52,210 bases of DNA from Thiobacillus sp. Lineage in GTDB: Bacteria > Pseudomonadota > Gammaproteobacteria > Burkholderiales > Thiobacillaceae. The stretch is from assembly GCA_019459325.1 (NCBI GenBank), contig JAIBFA010000109.1, positions 1 through 52,210 on the forward strand, in the 5' to 3' direction. This document shows positions 9,177 through 16,129 of this stretch, in pieces; positions within the stretch are counted from its first letter, which is position 1; every line of letters begins with the position of its first letter. Made by a program: the position numbers and the translations under genes. Under the pieces are notes generated by a model. It did no database searches. It was not told where the DNA came from and worked only from the letters and a program-made list of their open reading frames with translations.

Positions 9177-9226
9177 GATGGGGCACACTTGGTGTCGGTC
9201 CCACAAAATTCGAGTAACGGGGCGTA
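9177..9226 (+). repeat. Imperfect 50-bp direct repeat, copy 2
   Basis: Same orientation as copy 1 at 8027-8076 and 38 of 50 positions identical. It lies 92 bp upstream of the FmdE-like gene's start. Confidence 0.8.
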
Positions 9227-9509
9227 ATTGGAATCAAGAACTTAAGGTCAGGATTTGTGCCCAGGGGATGTCTTCTGAAGAAATCTCCGTGTAATCAATC
9301 GGATAGCCAAATTGTTATAGGAACGGTTTCGCACCATGGGCTGCCAAAGTTACTCATCGACCCTTACGGCCAGCAGTAAGTTGGGTGGGGGGTCTTAGCG
9401 TTGCCATTCAGTGTGTTGACTCGGGATTGGCTGCTGGAATTTCTCGGTGGTTAATGTAATTCCGTTGCCCCGACACCAGGCTGACCAAGGATGGGATCAG
9501 CTTGTCATT

Positions 9510-9537
9510 ATTTAACATAATATACATTATGCGAAGT
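9510..9537 (-). other. dif: dif site (chromosome dimer resolution, XerC/XerD)
   Basis: On the minus strand, 24 of 28 bases match my recollection of the E. coli dif sequence; the four mismatches are the first four bases. The XerC arm (ending CGCATAA), the 6-bp centre TGTATA and the XerD arm TTATGTTAAAT are all present, and the last 24 bases are identical. On the plus strand the XerD arm occupies 9510-9520 and the XerC arm 9527-9537. Such a match by chance is very unlikely. Confidence 0.9.
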
Positions 9538-9647
9538 CAGCCAGGCCGAGGGGAAAACGCTTCCCTCGGTATGAACCAGAGCAACCTGCTAAGGGATTGT
9601 GTCGATAGACTGCGGGCATGGTTCGCCCTTTCGCTTATCTGTCGTAA

Positions 9648-9761
9648 TCAGGCTTGCTGACTTCCTGGCGTTTTTTGCTGGATACGGAAAATGACGAACT
9701 CAGCCGGCTTCATGGATGCGGTGCCGATTTGGACGATCAACCGCCCGTTATCGATGTCCAT
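9648..9761 (-). pseudogene. Fragment resembling a phage tail-sheath C-terminus
   Basis: The minus strand has an open stretch of 37 codons ending in TGA that reads MDIDNGRLIVQIGTAS, then MKPAEFVIFRIQQKT. The pattern DxxNGRLIVxxGxAxxKPAEFVIFRI is, from my knowledge of the family, typical of the last part of contractile-tail sheath proteins of phages and phage-like tailocins. No start codon context or upstream domain exists; the frame runs into the 3' end of the Usp gene. It is therefore a remnant left beside dif. Confidence 0.5.
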
Positions 9762-9780
9762 CCCGAGTGGCCGACGGGTC

Positions 9781-10227
9781 TCAGCGATAAACCAGCACCG
9801 GTATCGTGCAGTGCGTCAAAACCTTCTGCGTTTCCGATCCCAGCAACAAGGCCCGCACTCCGTGACGGCCATGCGACGCCATGAAGATGAGGTCGCAGGC
9901 GCCGTCCTGCGCTGCCGCGATGATGCCTTCATAAGGCTCGTCACATTCAGTGCTGATGGCATCAAATGTCAGGCCCGCCTGGCTTGCCGCCTGCTTCGCG
10001 CTGTCCAGGATCGTTTCGGCCTTCTTGTCCATTGCAGCGCGATAGGCTTCGTTGGCTCCGGCAAAGTCAAACCCGCCCTCGGCGGCCAGCCCGTAGGGCA
10101 AGTAAGTGGGCTTTGCGTGATAAAACGTCAGCCAGGCACCGGCTTCCCGGGCAAAGGAACAGGCCCGATTCACGACGGCATGGGACACCTCGCTGCCATC
10201 GACGGGTACGAGTATGTGTTGGAACAT
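9781..10227 (-). CDS. Universal stress protein A family
   Basis: A 148-residue single-domain Usp. It begins MFQHILVPVDGSEVSHAV, with the Asp of the adenine-binding strand, and near the C-terminus it has MASHGRHGVRALLLGSETQKVL, which corresponds to the G-2x-G-9x-G-S/T nucleotide-binding motif of ATP-binding Usps. A perfect AGGAGG lies six bases from the ATG. It probably binds ATP and acts in starvation or stress survival. It is monocistronic, transcribed toward dif. Confidence 0.9.
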   Translation of the reverse strand: MFQHILVPVDGSEVSHAVVNRACSFAREAGAWLTFYHAKPTYLPYGLAAEGGFDFAGANEAYRAAMDKKAETILDSAKQAASQAGLTFDAISTECDEPYEGIIAAAQDGACDLIFMASHGRHGVRALLLGSETQKVLTHCTIPVLVYR

Positions 10228-10440
10228 GGTTACCTCCTTTTGTCTTCCTGAAGAATAGGCTATCCCGGTACCCTCCCCGCGACGAGGCCCGCGTCCGCGG
10301 GTCTCGATCGCTCTTTCCTCTTCCTGCTCCGTCGGCTATGGTTCGAACGAGAGGCAAAATGGGCGCGATTCTTGCCGTGCCCCGGCTCGAACCCCAGACC
10401 TCGTCACGCACCCATTCAGACTCCAAACCGGCCATTTGGT

Positions 10441-12165
10441 ATGCCCGTACACAACGCCGACATCGCCGCCCTGTTCGAAGAAATCGCCGACCGGCTGGAA
10501 ATCCAGGGCGCCAATCCGTTCCGCATCCGGGCCTATCGCAATGCCGCGCGCACGCTGGGCGAACTGCCGCAGGAGGCGCGCACGCTGCTGGACAACAGTG
10601 AAGATTTGACCCGTTTGCCCGGAATTGGCGATGATCTTGCAGCCAAAATCCAGGAAATTGTCACAACCGGACGCTGCAGCCTGCTCGATCGCCTGCGGCG
10701 CGAACTGCCGCCCGCCGTCACCGAACTTCTGCAGATTCCCGGCCTCGGGCCGAAGCGTGTCAAGGCGCTGTACCACGACCTCGAGGTGCAGACCGTCGAG
10801 CAACTGTACCGGGCGGCGCGCGACGGACGCATCCGCGCCCTGCCCGGCTTCGGTGAAAAGACCGAACTCAACATCCTGCAGGCGGTGGAGGCGCATGCCA
10901 GCCAGACGCATCGCGTCAAACTGGCGGTGGCGGCGCAATACGCCGAGGCGCTCACCGCGTATCTGCAGGCCGCCCCCGGCGTCGAGCAGGTGACGGTGGC
11001 CGGCAGCTTCCGGCGCATGCGCGAAACGGTGGGCGATCTCGACATCCTGGTCACCGCAACCGCCGGCAGCCCGGTGATGCAGCGCTTCACTGCCTACGAT
11101 GAGGTGGCCGAGGTGCTGTCCGCCGGCAGCACGCGCGCCAGCGTCGTCCTCAAGAGCGGCCTGCAAGTCGACCTGCGGGTGGTGGCGCAGCAGGCCTACG
11201 GCGCGGCGTTGCATTACTTCACCGGTTCCAAGGCCCACAACATCGCGATCCGCCGCATCGCGCAGACGCTCGGACTCAAGCTCAACGAATACGGCGTATT
11301 TCGCGGGAGCGAACGCATCGCGGGCGACGACGAGGCCTCCGTCTATAAAAGCGTCGGCCTGCCCTATATCCCGCCGGAACTGCGCGAAGATCGCGGCGAA
11401 ATCGAGGCGGCGCGCAACGGGCGTCTGCCCCGACTGGTCGAATTATCAGACCTGCGCGGCGACCTGCATGCCCATACCAAGGCCACCGACGGCCACGACA
11501 GCCTGCGCGAGATGGCGCTCGCCGCGAAGGCGCAGGGGCTGGAATATCTCGCCATCACCGAACACTCGCGTCACCTCGTCATGGCGCACGGCCTCGATCC
11601 GCTGCGCTTGGCGCGCCAGTGCGAGGAAATCGACCACCTTAATAGGGAGCTGGACGGCATCACGCTGCTGAAAGGCATCGAGGTCGACATCCTGGAAGAC
11701 GGCAGCCTCGACCTGCCCGACGACGTGCTGGGCAGGCTCGACCTGGTGGTAGGCGCGGTGCACAGCCAGTTCCATCTGTCACGCGCGAAGCAGACCGGAC
11801 GCATCCTCGCCGCGATGGATCATCCGCACTTCACGATGCTTGCCCATCCCAGCGGTCGTCTGCTCGAAAAGCGCGACCCCTACGACGTCGACATGCTGCG
11901 CATCATTCGCCACGCCAGGGCGCGCGGCTGCTTCCTCGAACTCAACGCCCACCCGGAACGCCTGGATTTGCTGGATACCCATTGCCAGATGGCAAAGGAG
12001 GAAGGCGTGCTGGTCAGCATCAATTCCGACGCGCACAGCCGCTTCGATTTTATCAATCTCAGGTATGGCGTCGGCCAGGCCCGGCGCGGCTGGCTGGAAA
12101 AGGACGACGTGCTCAACACCCGCCCGCTGGCCGCACTGCGGCGCCTGCTCAAGCGCACGATGTGA
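10441..12165 (+). CDS. polX: DNA polymerase X family protein with PHP domain
   Basis: A 574-residue protein, the usual size for bacterial PolX, which fills short gaps in base excision repair. The N-terminal helix-hairpin-helix region covers about 1-150 (LPGIGDDLAAKI, IPGLGPKRVKALY). The nucleotidyltransferase core has VAGSFRRMRETVGDLDIL with metal ligands Asp199 and Asp201 and a third, Asp244 (VDLRVV). The PHP phosphoesterase domain starts near 338 (GDLHAHTKATDG) and contains EHSRH and HPSGR metal-site segments. The ATG of MPVHNADIA matches family starts; no strong ribosome binding site is visible. A HhH glycosylase-like gene lies nearby on the same strand. Confidence 0.92.
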   Translation: MPVHNADIAALFEEIADRLEIQGANPFRIRAYRNAARTLGELPQEARTLLDNSEDLTRLPGIGDDLAAKIQEIVTTGRCSLLDRLRRELPPAVTELLQIPGLGPKRVKALYHDLEVQTVEQLYRAARDGRIRALPGFGEKTELNILQAVEAHASQTHRVKLAVAAQYAEALTAYLQAAPGVEQVTVAGSFRRMRETVGDLDILVTATAGSPVMQRFTAYDEVAEVLSAGSTRASVVLKSGLQVDLRVVAQQAYGAALHYFTGSKAHNIAIRRIAQTLGLKLNEYGVFRGSERIAGDDEASVYKSVGLPYIPPELREDRGEIEAARNGRLPRLVELSDLRGDLHAHTKATDGHDSLREMALAAKAQGLEYLAITEHSRHLVMAHGLDPLRLARQCEEIDHLNRELDGITLLKGIEVDILEDGSLDLPDDVLGRLDLVVGAVHSQFHLSRAKQTGRILAAMDHPHFTMLAHPSGRLLEKRDPYDVDMLRIIRHARARGCFLELNAHPERLDLLDTHCQMAKEEGVLVSINSDAHSRFDFINLRYGVGQARRGWLEKDDVLNTRPLAALRRLLKRTM

Positions 12166-12307
12166 AAGCCTGCCGGCGGGTGACAAGCACGCCCGACCGG
12201 AAACCTTGTTCGGGCCGGAAAGTCACCTACAGTGGGTAAGGTCGATGGCGCGCTGCATCGCGGCCGCCCATCGTGCCCTTGGGCAATCGATCACACAGGA
12301 GAGCCTC

Positions 12308-12646
12308 ATGAAATCAGGAAGCAGCCCAACCAAAACGCGACTTGCCGCCCTGCTGCTGGGCGGGGCGATGTTGCCTGCCTATGCCGTCGATCCTAAAGGG
12401 ATGCCCGAATCGGGTATGTCCTTCAAGGACTATGACAGCAACAGGGATGGTTATCTCTCCCTCGAAGAGTTCAAGGCTAAAGGCAAGGATGATCTGGCCT
12501 TCAAAGCGGCTGACATCGATGGGGATGAACGGCTGGACCGCAGCGAATTCGACAAATACCTCACCCGGAAAGCAAGCGATCAAGCGAAGCCCGCGACGGG
12601 AACCTCCGGGCAGCCGAAGCCGGGCCAGCCTCCAGCGGGGAATTAA
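12308..12646 (+). CDS. Exported EF-hand calcium-binding protein
   Basis: A 112-residue protein with a Sec signal (LAALLLGGAMLPAYA, cleavage near residue 26) and a pair of EF-hand loops: DYDSNRDGYLSLEEF and DIDGDERLDRSEFDKYL. Both have Asp at the first, third and fifth positions and Glu at twelve. The C-terminus is a Pro/Gly/Lys-rich tail. It probably binds calcium in the periplasm. AGGAG precedes the ATG. It sits just upstream of the HiPIP gene, but a co-function is not evident. Confidence 0.85.
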   Translation: MKSGSSPTKTRLAALLLGGAMLPAYAVDPKGMPESGMSFKDYDSNRDGYLSLEEFKAKGKDDLAFKAADIDGDERLDRSEFDKYLTRKASDQAKPATGTSGQPKPGQPPAGN

Positions 12647-12714
12647 GCCCGTGGCCTCCGCGGGCGCGTAGGTCAGCGGGCTGCAGCGGATTCAATGTCA
12701 CGAAAGGAGTGTGC

Positions 12715-12978
12715 ATGATGGACCCCCATGATCTAAACCGCCGCACGGTGTTGCGTGCTGCCCTTGCCGCAGGGTGCATGATGTGCCTGCCGGCAGTGGG
12801 CCACGCCCAGAGCGGCAAAGTGAGTAAGGCACAGGCCAAGTATCAGGACAAGCCCAAGGGCAACCAGGATTGTGCGAAATGCATGCAGTTCGTCGCAGCC
12901 GACAGCAGCTGCAAGGTGGTGGAGGGCAAAGTCAGTCCCCAGGGCTGGTGTCAACTCTGGGCCGCCAAACAAGGCTAG
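12715..12978 (+). CDS. High-potential iron-sulfur protein (HiPIP)
   Basis: An 87-residue precursor with a twin-arginine signal (NRRTVLRAALAAGCMMCLPAVGHAQ), as needed to export a folded [4Fe-4S] protein. The mature part has the four cluster cysteines in the family arrangement: DCAKC, SSC and GWCQLW. HiPIPs are periplasmic electron carriers that serve reaction centres or terminal oxidases and are frequent in sulfur-oxidising proteobacteria. AAAGGAG lies six bases before this ATG; an earlier in-frame GTG lies on the ribosome binding site itself and is rejected. Confidence 0.92.
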   Translation: MMDPHDLNRRTVLRAALAAGCMMCLPAVGHAQSGKVSKAQAKYQDKPKGNQDCAKCMQFVAADSSCKVVEGKVSPQGWCQLWAAKQG

Positions 12979-13025
12979 TCCCTGCCCCGCGGATCGGGCA
13001 ATGACGGGGCAGACAGGGTAAAGCC

Positions 13026-14018
13026 ATGCTGACCCTGGCCCTCGTCGGCGATGTCATGCTTGGGCGCGGCGTCGACGCGGCGCTCAAGAACATGCAGCCC
13101 CATGAGATGTGGGGCGATGTGCTGCCGCATCTGCTGCAGGCCGACCTGCGTATCGCCAATCTGGAATGCGCGCTGACCCGGCATGCGCAGCCGTGGGCCC
13201 GCAGTTGGAAGAGGTACCACTTCCGCGCCGATCCCGGCGCCGTGCGCTTCCTGCAGGCGGCGCACATCGACGCCTGCTCGCTCGCCAACAATCACACCCT
13301 GGATTTCGAGGTGCGCGGACTGCGCGATACGCTGCGCACGCTGGACGCCGCTGGCATCCGCCACGCCGGCGCCGGTCTCGATCTCACGCAGGCCGCCGCG
13401 CCCGCCCTTCTCGAGGTGTCCGGTGCATCGCCCTGCCGGGTGGCCCTGCTCGCCTGCACCGACAACCAGCCGGACTTCGCCGCCGCCGACCAGCACCCCG
13501 GCACCCACTATCTGGACGTGTCGATCGAAGCGGACACACTGATCCGGGTGGCGGACGCGATCGCCCGTGCGCGGGCGCACGGGGCGGACTGGGTGGTGTT
13601 CTCCAATCATTGGGGCGCCAATTTCGTCGAACGCCCTGCCCCGGATTTCCGCCGCTTTGCCCGGCACGTGATCGAACTCGGTGCGGATATCTATTACGGC
13701 CACAGTGCGCATCTCTGCCAGGGCATCGAGATTCACCAGGGCCGCCCCATTCTCTACGACACCGGCGACTTCATCGACGACTACGCCGTTGATCCGGTGC
13801 TGCGCAACGACCATTCCTGCCTGTTCAAACTGATGCTCGATCAGGGCCGGCTGCGGCGCATCGAACTGATCCCGGTGTGCCTTGCGGTGGCGCAGGTCAC
13901 GCTGGCGCACGGCGAGGATTTCGAGGTCATCGCCGCCCGCATGGAAAAGCTATGCGCCGAACTGGGCACCCCGCTCGAACGCCAGGCCGGCCGGATGGTA
14001 TACGAGCCTAGGCCATGA
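13026..14018 (+). CDS. CapA family metallophosphatase-like protein
   Basis: A 330-residue protein of the CapA/PgsA family (calcineurin-like fold). It starts with GDVMLGRGVD (metal ligand Asp), followed by ANLECALT, SLANNHTLDF, FSNHWGANF and YYGHSAHLCQGIEI, which supply the conserved Asn and His residues. Family members are linked to poly-gamma-glutamate export and capsule formation, but many are unassigned. No signal peptide is present, so a cytoplasmic role is likely. Its stop overlaps the next gene by four bases. Confidence 0.85.
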   Translation: MLTLALVGDVMLGRGVDAALKNMQPHEMWGDVLPHLLQADLRIANLECALTRHAQPWARSWKRYHFRADPGAVRFLQAAHIDACSLANNHTLDFEVRGLRDTLRTLDAAGIRHAGAGLDLTQAAAPALLEVSGASPCRVALLACTDNQPDFAAADQHPGTHYLDVSIEADTLIRVADAIARARAHGADWVVFSNHWGANFVERPAPDFRRFARHVIELGADIYYGHSAHLCQGIEIHQGRPILYDTGDFIDDYAVDPVLRNDHSCLFKLMLDQGRLRRIELIPVCLAVAQVTLAHGEDFEVIAARMEKLCAELGTPLERQAGRMVYEPRP

Positions 14019-14695
14019 GTGGAATTGCCCCGGGCGAATGGGTTAATCGCCGCGGCGGACGCTATGCCAACGCGCTCGGCATCGATCTCGGCGCGCCGGA
14101 TGCGGGCGAACGCTTCAAGTGGTTTCTCGCTGCCGTGCTGTATGGAACGCGCATATCCGAATCGATCGCCACCCGGACCTGGCGCGAATTCGCCGCACGA
14201 TCCGTGCTCACCCCGGAGCGCATCGTGGCAACCGGCTGGGACGGTCTGGTGGAGATTCTCGATGCCGGCGGCTATGTGCGCTATGACTACAAGACCGCGA
14301 CCAAGCTGCTCGAGGTGTGCGCTGCGCTGATGCGCGATTACGGTGGCAGCCTCGATGCCCTGCATGATGGCGCCGCCGACACGCGCGATCTCGAAAGCCG
14401 GCTCAAAGCCTTGGGCAAGGGGATCGGCGACACCACCGCCGGCATTTTTCTGCGCGAACTGCGCGGCATCTGGGCGAAGGCCGAGCCGCCGCTGGCGCCG
14501 CTGGCCCTGGCCGCGGCGAAGGCGCTGGGCTACCTGAAGCCGGCCATCGATGGCCCCGACCGCGCGCTTGCCGAATTGCGGCAAGCATGGGCAGCCGATG
14601 GACAGGCTGCAACGGGCTTCGCCGAGTTCGAGTCGGCGCTGGTGCGCGAAGGGCTGCGCTTGCGCCGCCTGGCCCCGCGCCACCTTGTTTCCTAG
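14015..14695 (+). CDS. HhH DNA glycosylase-like protein
   Basis: A 226-residue, mostly helical protein resembling the endonuclease III/HhH-GPD superfamily: the YGTRISESIATRTWREF segment resembles the N-terminal helices, and LKALGKGIGDTTAGIFLRELRGIW resembles the HhH motif (family form LPGVGPKTA). The usual catalytic Lys of the HhH and the four-Cys iron-sulfur loop are not evident, so it may bind DNA without full glycosylase/lyase chemistry. It is translationally coupled to the CapA-like gene. It converges with the HPF-like gene: the two stops abut. Confidence 0.7.
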   Translation: MSGIAPGEWVNRRGGRYANALGIDLGAPDAGERFKWFLAAVLYGTRISESIATRTWREFAARSVLTPERIVATGWDGLVEILDAGGYVRYDYKTATKLLEVCAALMRDYGGSLDALHDGAADTRDLESRLKALGKGIGDTTAGIFLRELRGIWAKAEPPLAPLALAAAKALGYLKPAIDGPDRALAELRQAWAADGQAATGFAEFESALVREGLRLRRLAPRHLVS

Positions 14696-15247
14696 CTACT
14701 CCGGCAGGTGGTGATGGCCGACGCTCACGCGCTTGGCCTGCAGGCCCTCGGCGGCAGCCATGTCTTCGATGAACTTCACGGCGTCGCCCTCGCTGAGCTG
14801 GTTGAGCGTGGTGTTCACCAGATTGTCGCCATTGAAATACAGTTCGTCGCCGTCGGCGCGGCGGATGAAGCCATAACCCTCGTCGGGAAAGAGGCGCACC
14901 ACCTCGCCGATGTATTCCGTGTCGTGCGTCTTGGTCTCGCGGCGCAGGCGCCGGGAATAGTCGTCGAGCTGGCGCTTGGCCGCATCGAACGCATCGCGCA
15001 GGGCGACATACACGTCTTCGTGCTGGTCGCGGTTCACCACGATTTCGCTGCCCGGCACGCCGATGTCAATGCGCACGTTGAAGAACTTGCCCTGATTCTT
15101 GTGCTGGTGGGGCATTTCGACCACCACCCGGCACGACATGATCGGCTCGAAAAAAGTCTCGAGCTTCTCGGCCTTTTCGCGGATATGCGTCTCAAGCGCG
15201 TCGGAATGTTCAATGTCGCGAAACGTGATTTGCAGCGGTGTTTTCAT
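14696..15247 (-). CDS. HPF/RaiA ribosome-hibernation domain fused to a cold-shock-like domain
   Basis: A 183-residue protein. Residues 1-105 match the short hibernation-promoting factor/RaiA fold (MKTPLQITFRDIEHSDALETHIREKAEKLE, VRIDIGVPGSEIVV, VALRDAFDAAKRQLDDYSRR). Residues 115-178 resemble a cold-shock/OB domain (GEVVRLFPDEGYGFIRRADGDELYFNGDNL) with the GYGFI and LYF RNA-binding motifs. It probably binds resting ribosomes and RNA. It is the last gene of the minus-strand run pncA, NAPRT, lon-like, usp-like. A paralogue at 30.6 kb lacks the second domain. Confidence 0.88.
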   Translation of the reverse strand: MKTPLQITFRDIEHSDALETHIREKAEKLETFFEPIMSCRVVVEMPHQHKNQGKFFNVRIDIGVPGSEIVVNRDQHEDVYVALRDAFDAAKRQLDDYSRRLRRETKTHDTEYIGEVVRLFPDEGYGFIRRADGDELYFNGDNLVNTTLNQLSEGDAVKFIEDMAAAEGLQAKRVSVGHHHLPE

Positions 15248-15316
15248 CTTGTCATCCTTCCGTTCAGGTTGGGGATCCAGCGGCCTGGGCCGATTTGTAT
15301 CCTGGTTTATTCCGTG

Positions 15317-16129
15317 TTATCCGGTCAGCACAATCGGACATTCGATCTCATCCAGTACCCGGTCCAGGCCTTCCTGCCCCAGAAAGCGCGCCTTGTCTGG
15401 AAGGACCAGGCAGCCTGCCGCTTCACGATGAGCCGCTTGAATCAAGTTAGACTCATTTGCCCCGGTTAGCCACACACATCGTCCGTTTGTTCTCGACATC
15501 TTCAGAACAGTCTGGGCAGCCACGCAGGCTGCCCGATACGCATCCTCGTTGTCGGCGTCGATCAACAGAAGCAGTTCGGCGCCGCTGCGTCTTGCCAGCA
15601 TGACGCCCAGCTCCAGACTCTGGGTGGAGGCCGGGTCCTTCCCGAACAGCACCAGCACCGGACCCCTCTGCGGGGGGGTACCCACCAGAGAGGGTGTGGT
15701 CTGTGAGACGGCGAGGACACGGATGCCCGAGCGCCTGCCCAGCACGATCAGGTCGAGTGCCTGCGCCAGGCTGTTCACTTCTGCAGACACTCTGCCGCGC
15801 GCCACATGGAACGACCAGCGCAGGCGCAAGGTTTCTGCAGCCTCGACCAGCAGGCGTTGCATGCTCCGCGCCTCGCTCCGCCAGGTGCTCTCCACTTCCC
15901 CCTGAGAAAGCGGGCGGCCTGATCCTGACAGCAGGCTGAATTCGCGCGCGAAGGGCAGGCCGATCAGGTGCTGCAGGTTGATGTCCTCGACGAACAGTCC
16001 TGCCAGTTCCGCGTCGAGTTCGGCCGCCAGGCCGGCAGCGGCCATCAGTGCTGCGGCGCTGCGTGGTGATTCGTCGAGCGCCACCCATATGCGGGCGACG
16101 GCAGGCCGCTCATGCATCGTCGTGGACAT
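15317..16129 (-). CDS. Universal stress protein-like, tandem domain
   Basis: A 270-residue protein. The first half (ARIWVALDESPRSAAALMAAAGLAAELDAELAGLFVED) looks like a Usp domain with an insertion; the second half (GPVLVLFGKDPASTQSLELGVMLARRSGAELLLLIDAD) looks like a second, degenerate one. The classical G-2x-G-9x-G motif is absent, so ATP binding is doubtful. The start at 16129 has GGAGG six bases upstream and lies within the 3' end of the Lon-like gene (20-bp overlap), so translation is coupled. I infer a stress role from family and context. Confidence 0.75.
   Translation of the reverse strand: MSTTMHERPAVARIWVALDESPRSAAALMAAAGLAAELDAELAGLFVEDINLQHLIGLPFAREFSLLSGSGRPLSQGEVESTWRSEARSMQRLLVEAAETLRLRWSFHVARGRVSAEVNSLAQALDLIVLGRRSGIRVLAVSQTTPSLVGTPPQRGPVLVLFGKDPASTQSLELGVMLARRSGAELLLLIDADNEDAYRAACVAAQTVLKMSRTNGRCVWLTGANESNLIQAAHREAAGCLVLPDKARFLGQEGLDRVLDEIECPIVLTG

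Larger units (their letters stand above)
9086..9780. other. Gene-poor stretch next to dif
   Basis: About 700 bp without an intact gene. It contains the second 50-bp repeat copy, a dif-like site and a short reading frame resembling a tail-sheath C-terminus. Between about 9230 and 9500 I recognise nothing. Confidence 0.6.

Noticed and set aside
8027-9226. The 50-bp repeats as extra dif sites or Xer-dependent element ends
   Set aside because: They share no similarity with the dif site at 9510-9537 and lack its palindromic centre.
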